Assembly: GCA_016765515.1 (NCBI GenBank)
Contig: JAESPT010000358.1
Coordinates: 1-6,849 of the forward strand
Reading direction: 5' to 3'
Source: Sneathiella sp.
GTDB lineage: Bacteria; Pseudomonadota; Alphaproteobacteria; Sneathiellales; Sneathiellaceae
DNA length: 6,849 nt
Shown here: positions 6,722 through 6,849 of the stretch, piece by piece
How the letters are laid out: every line of letters begins with the position of its first letter
Position numbering within the stretch: the stretch's first letter is position 1
Translations under genes and position numbers: made by a program
Notes under the pieces: model-generated
The model's database searches: none
Told to the model about the DNA's origin: nothing
What the model saw: the letters and a program-made list of their open reading frames with translations, nothing else

Positions 6722-6725
6722 GGAG
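6719..6725 (+). promoter_or_regulatory. ribosome binding site overlapping the peptidase stop codon
   Basis: The TAG stop of the peptidase runs directly into GGAG, forming TAGGGAG, six bases before the ATG at 6732. The ribosome site of the binding-protein gene therefore overlaps the end of the upstream gene, which supports one operon with coupled translation. Confidence 0.6.
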
Positions 6726-6731
6726 ACGGGT

Positions 6732-6849
6732 ATGAAGAAGTTGTTTGTTGCAGCCGCAGTCGCATCGGCCATGTTGGTACCGATGTCCGCATATGCCGCT
6801 AAGAGTACTTTTAATTATGCAATGCGCCTTGAACCACCTGGACTTGATC
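6732..6849 (+). CDS. ABC transporter periplasmic substrate-binding protein, family 5 (peptide type), N-terminal fragment
   Basis: Only 39 codons are in the window and the gene runs off the right edge. The start is a classic Sec signal peptide: MKK, then a hydrophobic Ala/Val-rich stretch, then MSAYA|AKS with probable cleavage after residue 22. The first mature residues, STFNYAMRLEPPGLD, match the beginning of family-5 solute-binding proteins (oligopeptide, dipeptide, nickel, glutathione types), in which the first strand leads into a xxPxxLDP motif. It lies 10 bases after a peptidase gene and is divergent from ggt, so a peptide or glutathione-related ligand is plausible. The ligand itself cannot be told from this fragment. 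Confidence 0.8.
   Translation, partial: MKKLFVAAAVASAMLVPMSAYAAKSTFNYAMRLEPPGLD

Overview
The window looks like chromosomal DNA from an alphaproteobacterium of moderate GC content. This rests on the protein families and their wording (an alphaproteobacterial-type HAMP sensor kinase, a Tam-type methyltransferase, a P1/DmpA-family peptidase); the genus cannot be fixed from sequence alone. Coding density is high, no gap exceeds 300 bases, and I see no tRNA, rRNA, CRISPR array, insertion sequence or phage gene.

Left part (1-2254, + strand): the C-terminal end of a FAD-dependent pyridine nucleotide-disulfide oxidoreductase, then a membrane-bound sensor histidine kinase with no response regulator beside it, then a small cysteine-containing putative lipoprotein.

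Middle part (2356-3869, + strand): a trans-aconitate 2-methyltransferase (tam) followed 11 bases later by a SAM hydrolase of the DUF62 family. Both consume S-adenosylmethionine and they are probably co-transcribed. The hydrolase gene collides with the convergent gamma-glutamyltransferase gene: their stop codons overlap by four bases, and a perfect 12-bp hairpin lies just inside the end of the hydrolase gene.

Right part (3866-6849): a divergent peptide-related block. A periplasmic gamma-glutamyltransferase (ggt) reads leftward. A P1-family (NylC/DmpA-like) autoprocessing peptidase and the start of a family-5 peptide-type ABC substrate-binding protein read rightward. The 130-base gap between the two arms holds a perfect 24-bp palindrome that is a good candidate operator shared by both. 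The peptidase gene carries a one-base deletion near 6101 that breaks it into two frames, although both halves are otherwise well conserved.

I found no clear new multi-gene system. The points most worth following are the palindrome, the frameshifted peptidase, the hairpin at the convergent gene ends, and the tam/SAM-hydrolase pairing.
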